64,000 nucleotides of DNA from Clostridiales bacterium (GCA_021202925.1 JAJQCD010000038.1:224101-288100); one strand, 5' to 3'. Positions 16,962 to 26,154 are shown, counted from the first letter of the stretch. Notes: generated by a model not told the origin, from the sequence alone. A program made the numbers and translations.

Positions 16962-19900
16962 TTACATGATGCCGAATAATTCTTCCATCATCGCGCCATC
17001 TGTCACATACTTTCTCATTTTCTCCTTCAGTGTATCCTCTTCCTTAAGCGACAGACAGAGACTCATTTCGTTCAGAGCGGAAAAACGGCTGTCCGCATTC
17101 TTTTTCTGATTTACATCACAGGAAATGCTCTCTTCCCGGACCATTCTGCGGTCACCGTCCTGCGACTCATAAATCTGATATTCCAGCAATTCACCCTCGA
17201 AGAGTACCTTCTTCCAGACATATATTCCCGGATATACCTTCTGCATCTCCTCACAGGCAAATTCCTCCTCGTCCGGAAGAATGCGCACAGAAAGTTCCGG
17301 ATGACTCTCCCGTCCGCCCCGATACTCCACAATCACCTTGTCCATGATCGAATCCGGCAATGGCATCAACCGCCCCAAATCCTGGAAATAAGCAAACACA
17401 CGTCCCTCTCCCAGAAGCAGTTCTACGATTTCAGCCGCCAGCTCCTGTCGCTCCGGTTCCAGCGATTGCAGCGTCGAATAATACTTTGTCAGCGCGAGCA
17501 GATAAATCGTCGGAATCCGGCTTCGGTCTCCTGCACTGCCCACCACGCCTTCCAGATATGCGAATACCCGGACGCCCGTATCCTTCTCCCGCAGAAAATA
17601 GTCCGCCGACTTCCAGGTAAAGTAGGCCTTCATCACCAGTTCACTCGTGCGCCTGCCATCCACATACCAGTCGAATACCTGATCGATGCGGTCTGTCTCT
17701 CCGGAAAACATCATCTGGGCAAGCAGCCGCTCCGGCAGATCAGAAAGTTCCACATGATCGTGAACTCCCTGGCTCAGAATCCGGAACATCTGTCTGGTCG
17801 AACCATTGAAATGCTCGCATAAATAATCCAGCATTGCACTGTCAAACTGATTATCAGAAAACAGCATGCAGCAAAGCTTAACCAGTGCTTCTTCCTCCTC
17901 AAACAGCCCCCTCAGAATCAGTCCGGAACACAGCTTTTGCAGTCGTACAGTCTGGATACCCTCGCAGCCATATTCACTCACTGTCCGGAACGCATCCCGC
18001 AGATACCCCTGCTCAATCAGCGCCTCGCAGGCGCCGGCGCGTTCCTCCCGGCCCAGTTTTGCCAGATCCAGGTCGGACAGAAAATCCAGATTTTCTCCGG
18101 CCAGACTTTCCTTATCATCCAACTGTCCCCGATAATAGGCAATCAGCAGCGACAGAATCCTGCGCCGGAACAAAGGATGCAGCTTCAGATCTGCAATCGC
18201 CTTCTTCAGCGCCAACGCATCCGCACCGCCGCTGATTCCATGTGCTGCGATCTCTCCGCATTCCTTTAAGCGAAGCATCGTATGGTTTGGATGAACCTCA
18301 TAACATCTGTCCTCCAGAGCCGAAATATCCGTCCGCTCCAGCGCCGGGAGTTTCCGATACGAGATGTCCGCATAACGATTGCCATAGGCATCCTGGAACA
18401 GGATCAGCGGTCGATGGGAAAACAACGGCACATAAGCAGTCCCATTGGTCACAGGGAAGGCGTCTTCCCCCTCAATTTCCTCATAACAGACCACTACATA
18501 CCGGATATTCGGATTCTTTACACGGATCCGGTACGATTTGAGAATGGACGGAAGCACACGGGCCACCCGTTCGTCAATCATCTCCCGGTAGATCATATGA
18601 TCATACAACACTACAAGCTGCCGGGTGATGCGCGAATGCAGAAGCTGTTCCATCGTAAACTTCTCAATCTCCCGTTCATACTGCTTGTAAAGCGGCGTCT
18701 CCGGATTCATATAACGAATGATATTCACATAGAGTCTGGAACGACTCTCCTCATCCATATTCCTGTCGTAGGAAAAATACATCAGCACTTCCTTCGGCAG
18801 CAGGTACGGATAATCCCTTGGCAGTGCATACAGGAAATATTCATACAGCCGCGTCAGGCTGATCCCTGCCTCCAACGCCTTCCGATACCAGTCAAAGCAG
18901 CCTTCTTCTCTCCGGTCGCCCCGGATCAGAATACTGCAGACCGCACTGAGGATTGGCTTCTCCGCATACGTCTCATACAGAGTCTCAAACAGACGGCAGG
19001 CAACCCGGTTGTAATACTTCATCACTGTGGCCAGCTGCGCCGCCCGCAGCGCCAGATCATATCCCACCAGCTGCCGCCGCGCCGCAAAACAGAGTACCTG
19101 ACGTTCAAAGCTCCCCAGCTTGCCAAGTAAAGCCGGATTCTCTTCGTATCGTTTCCATGCTTCCAGATAGAGCCACGGGCTATGACAGCCGCTGTCGAAA
19201 TACTGTCTCAGCTGATCCAGTACATTCGACGGCTCCTCCGACAATTGCGGCTGCAGCTTCAACAGGATCAGATAAAGCCCCGCATGTTCATATTCTGAAT
19301 CCGGATCCGCAATGGCGCGGTTCACCACACGGATAATCGCCTCTCTCTGTCCTTCCCGCTGTTCGACCAGATACAGCAGATACTGATGCGCACAATATAA
19401 CACCCGTTTCTCCAACCGGTGCTGATTGATCTCACCACGGCAGCTTTCCAGAAGCTCTGCTGTCTTCTCCATATCCTGCCGCAGATACGCAAGCTCCGCC
19501 AGACGCAAAAGCACCGGTGCCGTGTCTCCGCCCTTCTCTCTCAGGGCCTCCAGCTCCTCCTCCATCTTCTCCGCAAGCGAACGTCTTTTCTGCTTCAATA
19601 ATACCGGATCCGCATCGGCCGCCGTCTCGTAATCCAGCCGGTACGACAGATAACGGGCCAGTTCCGCCTGACCATTTCTGCGGCTGACCGCGCCCCGCTC
19701 CGCCCCTTCAAACGCCTCCACCGGCACAGAAAAACGATTCTTGACAGAAGAAATGCACACGGCTCCCAGATTCCTGCCCATATGCAGACGCCCCGGATTC
19801 ATCACATAGCGAACCGTGCAGACGCCATTCTGAAAATCCTGTGAATGAAAACTCTTTTTCGGAATCTCGATGAAATCCCCCTCTGCGGACACATCAAACT

Positions 19901-20570
19901 GCACATATCCCCAGGTTTCCATCCATACTTCCAGCTCTGCCTCCTGCCGCTCTGTCAGGTTCTCATAGCGGCGTACCGTCTGATCGCATGTCAGACGCAC
20001 CGGTTGCTTGACCCGCAGAGCAACCAGAAACTCCTCCATCTGATTCTGCCGGTTCAGACGGCTCCTCAGTCCGTCATACAAAGCCCGGACATGCAGATCC
20101 TGCATGAACGGCGCTTCCGTGAAATCCTGATATTCAAACAATCGCAGCGCCAGCTCCTGATCGGACTTCGCGAGCTGCGCGAAATCCGCCGGTTCCTTTA
20201 ATCCCTCCAGCACTCTCCCGGACGCCCCCGGATCGATGGCAAAAGAAAAAGGCACCTTTTTCTCTCCGCCGTTTGTGACAAGATAAAAAGCACCCGCAAT
20301 CACATCCTCCTTCGACAACTGCCTTCCGTCAACCTCGTATGTAATGTGATTGCGATTGCCTCCAAATGACTCATTATGAATGTGGACACGCATATTGGAC
20401 GAGTACGCCAATCCTTTAATGAACCGGCCCTCCCTGTCCGACACAAACAGCTTGCCTCTGGTCACTTCGCCAGCCGGTATCGTATCTTCCACTGACTCCG
20501 GCGAAACAACAACCTCCGGGCGATCCGGATCCACAATCCCCTTCGCCAGGCGATTAATTCTCTCTCTCAT
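16962..20570 (-). CDS. Very large helical-repeat protein (DUF5717-like), first gene of the Hsp70-like operon
   Basis: A 1202-residue soluble protein without signal peptide or membrane helices. The first 300 residues are beta-rich (VVVSPESVEDTIPAGEVTRG, MRVHIHNESFGGNRNHITYEV), including a basic short leader MRERINRLAKG. From about residue 320 to 1050 the sequence is a long array of amphipathic helices resembling TPR or HEAT repeats, interrupted near 700-780 by another beta-rich segment (NIRYVVVCYEEIEG). The start ATG 20570 has GAGG 9 nt upstream; a TTG at 20585 is in frame. It lies 36 bp ahead of the Hsp70-like gene. I recall it as DUF5717, usually next to DUF5716. Function unknown; a scaffold or client-handling platform is a guess. 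Confidence 0.8.
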   Translation of the reverse strand: MRERINRLAKGIVDPDRPEVVVSPESVEDTIPAGEVTRGKLFVSDREGRFIKGLAYSSNMRVHIHNESFGGNRNHITYEVDGRQLSKEDVIAGAFYLVTNGGEKKVPFSFAIDPGASGRVLEGLKEPADFAQLAKSDQELALRLFEYQDFTEAPFMQDLHVRALYDGLRSRLNRQNQMEEFLVALRVKQPVRLTCDQTVRRYENLTERQEAELEVWMETWGYVQFDVSAEGDFIEIPKKSFHSQDFQNGVCTVRYVMNPGRLHMGRNLGAVCISSVKNRFSVPVEAFEGAERGAVSRRNGQAELARYLSYRLDYETAADADPVLLKQKRRSLAEKMEEELEALREKGGDTAPVLLRLAELAYLRQDMEKTAELLESCRGEINQHRLEKRVLYCAHQYLLYLVEQREGQREAIIRVVNRAIADPDSEYEHAGLYLILLKLQPQLSEEPSNVLDQLRQYFDSGCHSPWLYLEAWKRYEENPALLGKLGSFERQVLCFAARRQLVGYDLALRAAQLATVMKYYNRVACRLFETLYETYAEKPILSAVCSILIRGDRREEGCFDWYRKALEAGISLTRLYEYFLYALPRDYPYLLPKEVLMYFSYDRNMDEESRSRLYVNIIRYMNPETPLYKQYEREIEKFTMEQLLHSRITRQLVVLYDHMIYREMIDERVARVLPSILKSYRIRVKNPNIRYVVVCYEEIEGEDAFPVTNGTAYVPLFSHRPLILFQDAYGNRYADISYRKLPALERTDISALEDRCYEVHPNHTMLRLKECGEIAAHGISGGADALALKKAIADLKLHPLFRRRILSLLIAYYRGQLDDKESLAGENLDFLSDLDLAKLGREERAGACEALIEQGYLRDAFRTVSEYGCEGIQTVRLQKLCSGLILRGLFEEEEALVKLCCMLFSDNQFDSAMLDYLCEHFNGSTRQMFRILSQGVHDHVELSDLPERLLAQMMFSGETDRIDQVFDWYVDGRRTSELVMKAYFTWKSADYFLREKDTGVRVFAYLEGVVGSAGDRSRIPTIYLLALTKYYSTLQSLEPERQELAAEIVELLLGEGRVFAYFQDLGRLMPLPDSIMDKVIVEYRGGRESHPELSVRILPDEEEFACEEMQKVYPGIYVWKKVLFEGELLEYQIYESQDGDRRMVREESISCDVNQKKNADSRFSALNEMSLCLSLKEEDTLKEKMRKYVTDGAMMEELFGIM

Positions 20571-20654
20571 TCCTTTTATCCTCAAAAAAAGTGGGCATCC
20601 ACTTCATTTCCCCAAAATCCGACTGATATCCAACTAATAATATCATATTTTCAC

Positions 20655-20683
20655 TTGATTTAAAAGGTGTAAATTGGTATGAT
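20655..20683 (+). promoter_or_regulatory. Candidate promoter of the DUF4364 gene
   Basis: TTGATT (20655-20660), a 17-bp spacer and TATGAT (20678-20683), 30 bp ahead of the DUF4364 start codon. The gap is shared with the divergent DUF5717 operon. Confidence 0.5.
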
Positions 20684-20713
20684 TAAGAAAAAGTTAAAGG
20701 AAGAGAACGTAAG

Positions 20714-21241
20714 ATGCTATCGGAACCGATGACCCTATACAAGCTGATGAATCTCTATATGCTCCGGCAGGTGAATTTTCCACTGACCAACTCTCAGCTG
20801 ACCGATTTTTTCCTCCAGCACGAATATGCCAGTTACTTTACACTGCAGCAGGCTCTCAATGAACTGGCCGAAGCCGGGTTGATCCAGGTTGAATCCACCC
20901 ACAGCACAACCCGCTACTCCATCACGCGGGAAGGGGAAGAGACTCTTGGGTTCTTCGGGAAGAACATCTCACCAGCCATCGTGCAGGATATGGATGCCTA
21001 TCTGAAGGAGAATCGATTCCGTATGCGCGACGAAGTTGGCGTCATGTCCGATTATTACAAGTCAACCAGCCAGGATTACATCGTTCACTGTGAGGTACGC
21101 GAGGGCCGTGAACCTCTCATCAGCCTGAACCTCTCCGTGCCGGATGAGGAACAGGCGCGTTCCATGAGTGACCTCTGGAAAGAACAGAGTCAGGCCATCT
21201 ATCAGTTCATCATGAAAGCGCTGATGGGAAGCGGCGAATAA
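20714..21241 (+). CDS. DUF4364-family winged-helix protein
   Basis: A 175-residue protein. Residues 1-85 look like a winged helix: KLMNLYMLRQVNFPLTNSQL, then LQQALNELAEAGLIQVE as recognition helix, then TRYSITREGEETLGFF as the wing. The remainder is an alpha-beta domain (DYIVHCEVREGREPLISLNL). I recognise the overall pattern as DUF4364, common in Lachnospiraceae and presumed to be regulatory. Start ATG 20714 follows AAAGGAAGAG. It is divergent from the DUF5717/5716 operon and could regulate it, an inference from position only. Confidence 0.8.
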   Translation: MLSEPMTLYKLMNLYMLRQVNFPLTNSQLTDFFLQHEYASYFTLQQALNELAEAGLIQVESTHSTTRYSITREGEETLGFFGKNISPAIVQDMDAYLKENRFRMRDEVGVMSDYYKSTSQDYIVHCEVREGREPLISLNLSVPDEEQARSMSDLWKEQSQAIYQFIMKALMGSGE

Positions 21242-21254
21242 AGGCAGAAAAGAG

Positions 21255-21285
21255 AAGCAGCCAGATCACTCCTGACTGCTTTTTT
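21255..21285. terminator. Terminator between DUF4364 and galE
   Basis: AAGCAG-C-CAG (21255-21264) pairs with CTG-A-CTGCTT (21272-21280), then five more Ts on the plus strand. The genes converge here, and the reverse strand also has a T-rich flank. Confidence 0.75.
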
Positions 21286-21288
21286 GTG

Positions 21289-22311
21289 CTATTCGTCATA
21301 TCCGTTCGGATTGTTTTTCTGCCACCGCCAGGAGTCCTCACACATCTCCCGTATTCCGTTCTTCGCTCTCCACCCCAGTTCGTTCAGGGCTTTCGTCGGA
21401 TCACAGTAGCACGCCGGTACATCACCGGCCCGACGTTCTTTAAAGACATAGTTAATCTTCAGATCGTTGGCCTCCTCAAAGGCATGTATCACATCAAGCA
21501 CACTGTAGCCAATGCCGGTTCCCAGATTATAAATCCAGACACCGCCCGCTTCCCTGCTCATCTTGTCCAGCGCCTTCACATGGCCGTCCGCCAGATCTAC
21601 GACATGAATATAATCACGGATGCAGGTTCCGTCTGGCGTATCATAATCATTGCCAAAGACGCCCAGGCACACCAGCTTGCCCACCGCCACCTGTGTAATA
21701 TAAGGAAGCAGATTGTTCGGAATTCCCTTCGGATTCTCCCCGATCCGTCCGCTGCGGTGCGCTCCGATCGGGTTGAAATAGCGAAGTAGCATAACCTTCC
21801 ACTCCGGATCCGCCGTATGCAGATCCGTCAGAATCTGTTCCAGCATTCCCTTGGTACGGCCATATGGATTCGTAATCTCTCCTTTCGGGCACTCCTCCGT
21901 AATCGGAACAAACGCCGGATTGCCGTAAACCGTCGCGGAAGAACTGAATACAATGCTCTTCACGCCATGGCGGCGCATCGCATCACACAGGATCAGCGTT
22001 CCGGTAATGTTGTTGTGATAATATTCCAATGGCTTGTACACCGATTCCCCCACTGCCTTCAGCCCGGCAAAATGAATCACAGAATCGATTCGTTCATTTT
22101 CAAATACCCGCTCCAGCGCTTCCCGATTCAGCAAATCTACCTCATAAAAAGTGACCCGTTTCCCGGTAATCTTCTCCACACGCGCAAGCGACTTTCTGCT
22201 GGAATTGCACAGGTTGTCCACGACAACCACATCATATCCCGCATTCAGAAGCTCCACACAGGTATGACTCCCGATGTATCCCGCGCCGCCTGTCACTAAA
22301 ATCGTCGACAT
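21289..22311 (-). CDS. galE: UDP-glucose 4-epimerase
   Basis: Interconverts UDP-glucose and UDP-galactose with bound NAD. The 340-residue protein begins with the Rossmann motif TGGAGYIGSHTCVELL, has the NAD-contact DNLCNSS, the Ser of SSSATVYG, and the catalytic YxxxK as YGRTKGM. The C-terminal substrate domain has YDTPDGTCIRDYIHVVDLA. Length is normal. Start ATG 22311 follows GGAGGATGAC. It appears monocistronic, with its own promoter upstream, and no other Leloir-pathway gene in the window. Confidence 0.96.
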   Translation of the reverse strand: MSTILVTGGAGYIGSHTCVELLNAGYDVVVVDNLCNSSRKSLARVEKITGKRVTFYEVDLLNREALERVFENERIDSVIHFAGLKAVGESVYKPLEYYHNNITGTLILCDAMRRHGVKSIVFSSSATVYGNPAFVPITEECPKGEITNPYGRTKGMLEQILTDLHTADPEWKVMLLRYFNPIGAHRSGRIGENPKGIPNNLLPYITQVAVGKLVCLGVFGNDYDTPDGTCIRDYIHVVDLADGHVKALDKMSREAGGVWIYNLGTGIGYSVLDVIHAFEEANDLKINYVFKERRAGDVPACYCDPTKALNELGWRAKNGIREMCEDSWRWQKNNPNGYDE

Positions 22312-22361
22312 TGTGTCATCCTCCTTCAGTCCTGATTTTCCGACTTTGAACTTACCCCTAT

Positions 22362-22390
22362 AGTATAGACGGGAACAGCAAAAAAAACAA
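22362..22390 (-). promoter_or_regulatory. Candidate galE promoter
   Basis: On the minus strand TTGTTT (22385-22390), a 17-bp spacer and TATACT (22362-22367), about 50 bp ahead of the galE start. A short TGTGA/TCACA hairpin followed by Ts at about 22381-22406 may also end sigK transcripts. Confidence 0.5.
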
Positions 22391-22450
22391 TGTGATCTTT
22401 TTCACAAAATAACAGAGTATTTTTTGCCATTTCCGTACATCCGCAGGTGA

Positions 22451-23071
22451 TCATTCCAGCTTCTGTCTCAGCTTGCCGAGCGCCTTCTTCTCAATCCTGG
22501 AAACGTAAGACCGGGAAATTCCCAGTTCCGCGGCGATTTCCCGTTGCGTCTTCGGTTTTGTGCCAAAGAGGCCATAACGCAGCCGGATCACCGTCTGTTC
22601 CTGTTCCTTCAGAGACGAAGCAAAGGCCTCGCGCAATTCCTGAATGTTCTGATCGAGGATAATATCTTCAATCGCTTCCCGGTTCTCCGTCTCAATCACA
22701 TCGACCAGGCTGACCGCCTCCCCGTCCTTGTCTGTCCCGATCGGTTCATACAGGGATACTTCCCTGGAATATTTTTTCCCCGCACGAAGCAGCATAAGGA
22801 TCTCATTTTCGATACATTTTGCCGCATAAGTGCCAAGCCGGGATCCCCGTTCCGGCCGGAAAGTCCCGACCGCCTTGATCAGTCCAATCGCCCCGACCGA
22901 CAACAGATCGTCCATATCATAATCCGTGTTCTGATATTTCTTCGCCACATGGGCTACCAGTCTCAGATTCCGCTCAATCAAAGTGCTTCTCGCATCCTGG
23001 TCGCCGTTTGCCGCGCGCTCCAGGCACTCCCGTTCTTCGCCGGGTGTCAATGGTTTGGGAAATGTGTTCAA
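22451..23071 (-). CDS. sigK: Sporulation sigma factor SigK, without pro-sequence
   Basis: A 206-residue sigma-70 family factor matching SigK over its whole mature length: FPKPLTPGEERE, LIERNLRLVAHVAKKY (region 2.1), DLLSVGAIGLIKAV, CIENEILMLLRA (2.4), and a C-terminal HTH (TQREIAAELGISRSYVSRIEKKAL). SigK drives late mother-cell genes during sporulation. Bacillus pro-SigK has about 20 extra hydrophobic residues that SpoIVFB removes. They are absent here, and an in-frame TAG 24 bases upstream excludes a longer protein, as in some clostridia. The start is a TTG at 23071. A 22-bp hairpin ends 2 nt before it, burying the only AGG-type ribosome binding site. Confidence 0.88.
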   Translation of the reverse strand: MNTFPKPLTPGEERECLERAANGDQDARSTLIERNLRLVAHVAKKYQNTDYDMDDLLSVGAIGLIKAVGTFRPERGSRLGTYAAKCIENEILMLLRAGKKYSREVSLYEPIGTDKDGEAVSLVDVIETENREAIEDIILDQNIQELREAFASSLKEQEQTVIRLRYGLFGTKPKTQREIAAELGISRSYVSRIEKKALGKLRQKLE

Positions 23072-23073
23072 AC

Positions 23074-23126
23074 GAAAGCCGCCTAAAAGCTAAACTTACC
23101 TTCAGTTTATGCTTTTGGCGGCTTTC
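23074..23126 (-). repeat. Long hairpin between purH and sigK
   Basis: GAAAGCCGCC (23074-23083) pairs with GGCGGCTTTC (23117-23126), then AAAAGC with GCTTTT and TAAACT with AGTTTA, giving a 22-bp stem with two single-base bulges and a 7-nt loop. The U-run after it on the minus strand is weak (TTTCGTTT). It could end purH transcripts or control sigK translation. Confidence 0.8.
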
Positions 23127-23157
23127 TGGTGCTTTTACAATTATTTCCTCTTCCCGA

Positions 23158-24336
23158 TCAATGATGGAACAGGCGAATGCCGGTAAAGGCCATCGCAATC
23201 CCGTACTTATTGCAGACCTCGATTACGTTGTCGTCGCGCACGGAACCGCCTGGCTGCGCGATGTATTTCACGCCGCTCTTGTGTGCCCGCTCGATGTTAT
23301 CTCCAAACGGGAAGAACGCATCGGAGCCGAGTGCCACATCCTGCATCTGATCCAGCCAGGCCCGCTTCTCTTCCTTCGTGAAGACCGGCGGTTTTACCCG
23401 AAAGGTTTTCTCCCACTGTCCGTCTGCGAGAACATCCATGTATTCTTCTCTGATGTAGACGTCGATTGCGTTGTCGCGGTCGGCCCGCTTAATCCGGTCG
23501 ATAAACGGCAGATTCAGCACCTGTGGCGCCTGCCGGAGGAACCAGTTGTCCGCCTTCTGACCCGCCAGCCTCGTACAGTGAACGCGGGACTGCTGACCGG
23601 CGCCGATGCCGATTGCCTGTCCATCCTTCACATAACAGACCGAATTCGACTGCGTATATTTTAACACGATCAGCGACACCACCAGATCGATTTTCGCCTG
23701 CGGCGGAAGTTCCTTATTCTCCGTCACCACATTCGCAAGCAAGTCTTCATTAATATCCAGATTATTCCGGCCCTGCTCAAAGGTTACGCCGAATACCTGC
23801 TTGTGCTCGATCGGATCCGGCACATAATCCGGGTCGATCTGAATGATGCAGTAATTGCCGTTCTTCTTGGATTTCAGAATCTCCAGCGCCTCCGCGTCAT
23901 AGCCAGGGGCAATCACGCCATCCGACACCTCCCGTTTGATCAGCCGTGCCGTATCCACATCGCAAGTGTCCGACAGAGAAATAAAATCGCCAAAGGATGA
24001 CATCCGGTCCGCGCCCCGCGCCCGTGCATATGCGCTGGCAAGCGGAGACAATTCGCCCATATCGTCCACCCAGTAAATTTTTGCCAGTGTATCACTTAAG
24101 GGCAGGCCAACCGCCGCGCCCGCCGGGGACACATGCTTAAAGGATGTCGCCGCCGGGAGTCCGGTCGCCGCTTTCAGCTCCTTCACCAGCTGCCAGCCGT
24201 TCAATCCGTCCAGCAGATTGATATAGCCGGGTCTGCCGCTTAAGACCGTGATCGGCAGATCCCTTCCACCCTCCATGAATATCTTTGCCGGTTTCTGGTT
24301 TGGGTTGCAGCCATATTTCAGTTCCATCTCATTCAT
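23158..24336 (-). CDS. purH: AICAR formyltransferase (PurH transformylase part only)
   Basis: Catalyses the formylation of AICAR to FAICAR in purine synthesis. The 392-residue protein corresponds to the C-terminal transformylase domain of bifunctional PurH: it begins LKYGCNPNQKPAKIF and has TSFKHVSPAGAAVGLPLS (catalytic Lys-His), ARARGADRMSSFGDFISLS, QTNSVCY-like QSNSVCYVKDGQAIGIGAGQQSR, and ends near AYTGMRLFHH-like FTGIRLFHH. The MGS-like IMP cyclohydrolase domain of normal PurH is missing. That step is supplied by the PurO gene just upstream. Start ATG 24336 follows AAGGAGG. Confidence 0.92.
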   Translation of the reverse strand: MNEMELKYGCNPNQKPAKIFMEGGRDLPITVLSGRPGYINLLDGLNGWQLVKELKAATGLPAATSFKHVSPAGAAVGLPLSDTLAKIYWVDDMGELSPLASAYARARGADRMSSFGDFISLSDTCDVDTARLIKREVSDGVIAPGYDAEALEILKSKKNGNYCIIQIDPDYVPDPIEHKQVFGVTFEQGRNNLDINEDLLANVVTENKELPPQAKIDLVVSLIVLKYTQSNSVCYVKDGQAIGIGAGQQSRVHCTRLAGQKADNWFLRQAPQVLNLPFIDRIKRADRDNAIDVYIREEYMDVLADGQWEKTFRVKPPVFTKEEKRAWLDQMQDVALGSDAFFPFGDNIERAHKSGVKYIAQPGGSVRDDNVIEVCNKYGIAMAFTGIRLFHH

Positions 24337-24382
24337 CCGTTTTTCCTCCTTGCATCTGCCAGTCTGGCTGATTTCGCATCCT

Positions 24383-25096
24383 TTACTGGTTTTTGTTTAC
24401 GATTCTTGTCTCATATTTCCCGCTTGCAATATCTATGTAACGCACAAACAGCGAAACCTTATTATCCTCGTTCAGACTTGACCAGAGAAGCGCCGTCAGC
24501 CCGTCGATATCATCCGCAATCTCCACCCGTTTCGGCTCACCCTCAAAACTGGGAAGCGGGTTTCCGTCATGCATATAAGTATGGATGAAATGTCCCTCTC
24601 CCGCCGCCGGATTTTCATATGCGTAGGTAAAACGATGACAGGAATCCGGGTTCCCTTCGTTGCTCTTTAAGATCGACAGCGCATAATTGTAGCGGCCGTT
24701 CTCCACATGCATAATTCCGGAAATACGGGGCGTATAATTCGGTCCATCCGGCTCAAAACAGCGGGAACGCAGCGTCTGCTCAAAGGTCATCTGCTGATCC
24801 ATCCCCTCATAAATCGTATCCGTCTGATCGCCATTCGTGACGATCGTCTTGTTACCCAGCACACGCACCGGTGCATAGATAATCAGACTGGGATCCTGAA
24901 GCTTCGCCGGATCAAACGCCTGCGTCCGGATCCCCTCGCCATCCTCCACAAACACACGGTTGCGGGAATTTTCACTCCTGCCCATGATAAAATATGCGGC
25001 CACCGCTTTCTTCCCATCCGCAGATTTTCCGATCACGATACCGCGGCCCGGATACGCGTTGCCCTTCAGTTCCTCTCTCAGAGACAATCTGTCCAT
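24383..25096 (-). CDS. purO: Archaeal-type IMP cyclohydrolase (PurO-like)
   Basis: A 237-residue protein of the PurO fold, which closes FAICAR to IMP without any similarity to PurH. Visible landmarks are NAYPGRGIVIGKSADGKKAVAAY, a phosphate-binding region MGRSENSRNRVF, VTNGDQTDTIYEGM, PDGPNYTPRISGI, and SCHRFTYAYENPAAGEGHFIHTY. The start ATG 25096 follows AAAGGAG. It lies 46 bp ahead of the transformylase gene, so together they make a two-protein PurH. The functional assignment follows from family resemblance and this pairing. Confidence 0.88.
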   Translation of the reverse strand: MDRLSLREELKGNAYPGRGIVIGKSADGKKAVAAYFIMGRSENSRNRVFVEDGEGIRTQAFDPAKLQDPSLIIYAPVRVLGNKTIVTNGDQTDTIYEGMDQQMTFEQTLRSRCFEPDGPNYTPRISGIMHVENGRYNYALSILKSNEGNPDSCHRFTYAYENPAAGEGHFIHTYMHDGNPLPSFEGEPKRVEIADDIDGLTALLWSSLNEDNKVSLFVRYIDIASGKYETRIVNKNQ

Positions 25097-25125
25097 ACAT
25101 ACTCCTTTCCAAAAAACGTCTTTTC

Positions 25126-26154
25126 TTACGGTTTCTCCCAGTACAAGGTACCTTCCCTTCGCTCCCTCAGCGCCAGATCGATATCATAGAGATATTCCAG
25201 GCAGGAGAAGGTCTTGCTGATCACGGATTTCAGACGCAGGAATTCGCTCTCGCTGCGCGGAGCCTGCTTCACACCATACGCAATACAGGCAATTTCCAGA
25301 ACCGTCATCCGCCCGCGGCCGTAATCCAGAATCCGCCGGATCATATCGGTCTTATCCAGATAGGAAAAAACAATCCGATCCACGACCCGGCCCACAGCCC
25401 GGATGGCTTCCCGATGTGCCGGCAACAGCAGACAGTCGGCCAGTTCTGTCTTAAAACGGGCAAGCGAATCAAAATATCCCTGCAACAGATGCTCGTCCGC
25501 ATAGGACGTCGCCACGATCGAGACTATCCCATCGATCACCTGATCCGCACAGAAGACCAGACGCTTTTCCCTGTCATACAGTCCCATCTGCCCGTAAGTA
25601 TGACCCTTGAGCGGCAAAGCCTCCAGATGGTATCCGCCATAACAGAAGAACTGGCCCTCACGAACCGGCTGATAAGGAAAATCGCGAATCTCAAACGACC
25701 GCTCAAAATCGTCGGTGATTCCCTGCCCTGTCTGCTCGAACATCTCTCAGAGTTCCGGCCTCATCTCCGGCGAAATTCCGATTGTCCGCAGGACCTCCGC
25801 CCTCCCTTCGCGGAATGGAAGGGAATGACTGTAATAAAGGCAGTCATAACTGTGCCGCTCCTCCTGGGGGTTCATAAACAGCCTGGCCCCTTTCCGGGCA
25901 AACTCCGACGCCAGCCCACAGTGATCCGTGTGCTTGTGAGTCAGGAAAATATCCAGGTTCCGAACGTCAATTTCCAGCTCATACAGGGCTGCCTCCAGAT
26001 CCCGCATGCATGACCTTCTGCGAAAACCCGCGTCTACCATCAGGCTCCGCTGCCCGTTCCGTCCGGGAATAATAAAAATCCGCATCTCGCTGACTCCGCT
26101 GGATTCGCCTCCGTACAGCTTTACCTCGAACACACCCGGCACTCGTTCGATCAT
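25126..26154 (-). pseudogene. Metallo-beta-lactamase-fold hydrolase split by an in-frame TGA
   Basis: One reading frame of 343 codons is cut by TGA at 25747-25749 (context CCG GAA CTC TGA GAG ATG). The N-terminal part (135 residues from ATG 26154) holds the metal motif THKHTDHCG. The C-terminal part (25126-25743, ATG at 25743) supplies the remaining ligands: His in LKGHTYGQ, Asp in FCADQVIDG and His in LLPAHRE. Neither half alone has a full site. A single CGA-to-TGA change would explain it, or the two halves could be made separately by reinitiation at the ATG 3 bases after the stop and reassemble. Next to the purO gene but not obviously connected. Confidence 0.75.

Noticed and set aside
25744..25749. 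Selenocysteine at the in-frame TGA of the MBL gene
   Set aside because: The position is away from the metal ligands, no convincing SECIS-like stem follows the TGA, and a CGA-to-TGA mutation is simpler.
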